Source: Pseudisothecium myosuroides (Eukaryota; Streptophyta; Bryopsida; Hypnales; Lembophyllaceae). Taken from it: a DNA stretch of 64,000 nucleotides. Position numbers and translations under genes: made by a program. The DNA lies in contig OX637294.1 in assembly GCA_951799445.1 (NCBI GenBank), forward strand, positions 25,259,452-25,323,451, given 5' to 3'. Below are positions 59,824 to 64,000 of this stretch, piece by piece (position 1 is the first letter of the stretch; every line of letters starts with the position of its first letter). The notes beneath the pieces are model-generated. The model ran no database searches and had not been told where the DNA came from. It was given only the letters and a program-made list of their open reading frames with translations.

Positions 59824-61782
59824 AGCTAAGGCACTACGGACTGATTAACAGTAGTGACTGTAGTGAAACCAACCAATGATGACGAGTTGACCTAACAATC
59901 AGCTAACTTAATCTATAGGATTGGCAATTGGTTGTTTGGACAGCTACACGATACTGAAACTAAATCATAACAACGAGAGCCCATGAGAGATGGAGAATTA
60001 ATAGAACTTGGAACTAGCACTGAGGTTCATAGAACCATGAAGCCCGCAATCATATACTGAACTAACTGAAGCTAATAAACCTAATCTAGGTAGAGGTAAT
60101 TGCACTAAAAGTTTGGGTAAACTGGAAGCCCACTACGCTGATCCAGACATAGTAGGTATAGTGAAATTAAATAGTAGTAAAAAAATAAAAAATTTATACT
60201 CTTTTTTTTTTTTTCCTTCTTTGTTTCCTTTTTCTTTATCTTTCCTCTCACTCACAAAGACTACTCAAATTTAACTAGGATACGAGGACTGAAGGTGTAT
60301 GCTTGCTGGAATTCCAGGGCATGACTGTTACTAGATCCGATCTATCGAAACAGGTCAAGTTATCTATCGAACACACAGGGTTTGAATCTCAGATAATTAA
60401 AACTGCAGAGCAAAGGCTGAAGCGCTCCGAACGCAGCCAGACTTCAAAGTTCAATAGCCGAACGGATTGAAGGGGAGACCAATCGAGTTACAAATTTGTA
60501 ACCGAATCTGATGTAACTAGGCATGTAGACGTTACCAAGAATAGCGGATTGCAGACCTCAATCTGGATCGAGGAAACCCTAAATTGACAAAATTCAATGA
60601 TGCGCTGCGGACCAAACAACGTTCTCACGACAAGAATTTTCCCAGTCTACCAAGCAATTTCTTCGGGGTCCAGGTTCAGACAGCAGCCAGTTCTATGCGC
60701 GTGACTGATCAAGCAGTGGATGCGATAGCGTGGTGAAATCAAACAAAACTGGAGCTTACATGTTTTGTAGACTAAGCTAAACTAATAGCGCTCCAACAGC
60801 TAGCTGAAGTGGAAACGCCCCAAACTGAGGCAAGTCAGTGCAGCAGCATGAATGTTTTGAGTTCCAGAAGAGAAGTAAGCAAACCCTAAGGACTCAAAAA
60901 AATTTAGCAAACCTAACTAAACTGTGTTAAGTATGGAGCTACACTAATGCTAACCTGTATTGCAGTAAGCGTACCATATGTAGGAAAGGCCTGACAACTG
61001 AGTGAGCCAAGAAAAACAATAAAGAAAGAGGGGAGTATGATTGCAGATCTAGACTACTATGTGCAAGGACTAAGAGGACAGAGTATACCAAGGAGAAGAG
61101 GTTTGAGAGATATTTAACGAAGCAAACGTTGCAATTTTGAGTGGTTTGATCCAACGTCCGAGCCACCAGCCGCACCCCAACAGAGCTCGCAAAACAACAA
61201 AAACTTAACAGATCTCACTCAAGAGAGTACGATGGTCCTGACTCACAAGAGATTCACAGAAAACGGTGCCAAAGCTCCGCCTGCGATCCTCCATTGCTCC
61301 CCACCAAATTCCCCGCTTGGCATTGCATCACCAGAAACAAAAACAGCTTGAATCCTTTGAGTCGCCAAAACCACTATGAGGTGACAGAGAGAACCTGGAT
61401 TTCATTTCCGATTCTTGCGGATTGTTGCTCTGACGTGCGCACTGTGTAGCTGAAGTTGTTTGCCACGCCGTCAGCGTTTGACGTTACCCCAGCATATGCA
61501 CAAAGCAGGTTGAAATTTGAATCACCAACTCCAAACATGAGACGATAGATCGACGGAAGTTCAAACGCGGCGCAGCACCTCCGATCCCAAGCTAGCAGAA
61601 TCCGGACCCTAAAACCAGCGCTTGACGGCTCAAAAGAAGCGCAATTCATAAACTAACACGATCCGACTATCAGCTACGTGAAGAATTCCACTAATTGCCC
61701 TTAAATCGAGAAAACAGCCTACTCCGCATCGCGACCCAAGATCTGATTTTTACGGACGCCATCGTCCCTGGTCCTAACATCC
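59824..61782 (-). other. LINE 5' leader
   Basis: About 1.96 kb between the 5' target duplication and the ORF1 start. It is GC-richer than the flanks and without a supported frame; it would be expected to hold the internal promoter, but no specific site is recognisable. Confidence 0.7.
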
Positions 61783-61797
61783 TTTATTAACCTTTTG
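61783..61797. repeat. Target site duplication of the LINE (5' side)
   Basis: TTTATTAACCTTTTG, identical to 46815-46829. Confidence 0.92.
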
Positions 61798-63253
<1,456 letters not shown>

Positions 63254-63339
63254 ATCAAATTTCCTACTATCATCACTATTAAAAAATGTATTAATGTCTT
63301 GTTGATGATTTGTTGAATGCCATTTTGACAATAGCATAA

Positions 63340-64000
63340 AAGATGTTTGAATATGAAACTTATATTGATGGTGTTATTTTACCGTTTTATTTGTACCACT
63401 ATAGTATTGGCTGGAAATATTTTTTAGCATTGTTTTGTATAGTAATTCAACACCAAAAGTTCAAGATGTTGGTATATCCCATTTTAATGCAATTCTGGCA
63501 TCATTTCAACATCAAAAGTATATGACGATATGGTGTTAGTGCTGCAATTACATATTGCTATTATATTGCCATATTATAGCTATTTGAGCATCAAAAATAC
63601 AATGATGAGTGTCATTTTACTGAAAATGTAGTTTGAGTTTAGTACAATTGTGCTACCATTTTAACATCAAAAGTCATCATGTTAGAGTTCTCAGCAATCT
63701 ACGATTATTCCATTTTAGCACCAAATTAGTGTAATTGTGGAGCCATATTCATCATTGAAATATATAGCGTATTATGGTAGTCAAAGTTGCATGTTGTCAT
63801 TTCAGAGCACAAGTGGTACAATTTTTACATCAAAATTACCTAGCATTAGTTTAGACCTATTTTTGCATCAACACAATGTCTAGTCATTTGAATGCCATTT
63901 TAGCATTAGAATGATAATCCCTTTTAGAATCCAGCTTACATTAACATGACACCACATTGACATTAATCCCCACATTAACTTAACAATATGTAGTTTTGAT
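63340..64000 (+). repeat. Degenerate repeat around CCATTTTAGCATCAAAAGT
   Basis: Variants of CATTTTA.CATCAAAA recur at irregular intervals of about 45-80 bases to the end of the window. No gene is seen. Confidence 0.5.

Larger units (their letters stand above)
46830..61782 (-). mobile_element. Full-length plant LINE (L1-type), decayed, with two nested insertions
   Basis: The element lies on the minus strand between perfect 15-bp target duplications. From its 5' end it has a leader of about 1.96 kb (61782-59824), ORF1 (59823-57020), ORF2 (57023-46951), a short 3' UTR and a poly(A) of seven A (46830-46836 as T on +) directly against the duplication. Removing the nested 4871-bp insertion (plus one TSD) and the TTAA element leaves about 9.1 kb, which suits a complete plant LINE. 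It is inactive, since both frames carry stops and frameshifts. Insertion by target-primed reverse transcription is established for this class; the order of events (LINE first, others nested later) follows from the structure. Confidence 0.92.

Overview
The window looks like nuclear DNA of a land plant with a large, AT-rich, repeat-laden genome. The evidence is spliced genes with GT-AG introns of up to about 1.7 kb, a plant-type LINE (DUF4283/zinc-knuckle ORF1; endonuclease-RT-zf-RVT ORF2), foldback MITEs and almost no uninterrupted coding sequence. A seed-free plant (fern, lycophyte or bryophyte) is my guess, but the sequence does not settle the lineage. Nothing bacterial, viral or CRISPR-like was seen.

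Genes: two intact tandem paralogs on the + strand (18912-25909 and 33319-39678) each assemble into nine exons with identical phases and give proteins of 573 and 568 aa. Each has a signal peptide, a Cys-rich N-terminus, a Cache-like half-domain ending in the DPRxRxWY motif, a VWA domain, the second Cache half (FSNN.E.LGV..I), one C-terminal transmembrane helix and a short acidic tail. This is the order seen in animal voltage-gated calcium channel alpha-2/delta subunits, in miniature. A relic of a third paralog (1447-1580) and duplicated flanks (5130-5500, 26060-26480; 1600-1760, 25918-26046, 41646-41792) show an old tandem array of at least three units.

Mobile DNA: six elements bounded by TTAA with CCCCTAAA-type inverted termini form two related families (about 0.93 kb: 3318-4237, 36868-37801, 39911-40842, 47110-48044; about 0.63 kb: 24912-25534, 29723-30369). 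Three insertions have reconstructable empty sites holding one TTAA: two by comparison of the paralogous introns, one because removal reconnects the LINE reading frame. This is piggyBac-like behaviour, unusual for a plant.

The right third (46830-61782) is one full-length LINE on the minus strand with a perfect 15-bp target duplication. It is broken by stops and frameshifts, by a TTAA element in its 3' coding end, and by a 4871-bp non-coding insertion with 5-bp target duplication and TG...CA ends that reads like a giant solo LTR. Its ORF1 begins with about nine copies of a 14-residue Pro-rich repeat.

The remainder is AT-rich intergenic DNA with foldback elements (2053-2660, 4287-4470, 6471-7215, 8105-8250, 9924-10983, 11101-11397, 44960-45525, 45715-46230), a Tc1/mariner transposase relic (about 12495-12760), degenerate pyrimidine-rich repeats (13560-14400) and a (TA)n microsatellite (63149-63245).
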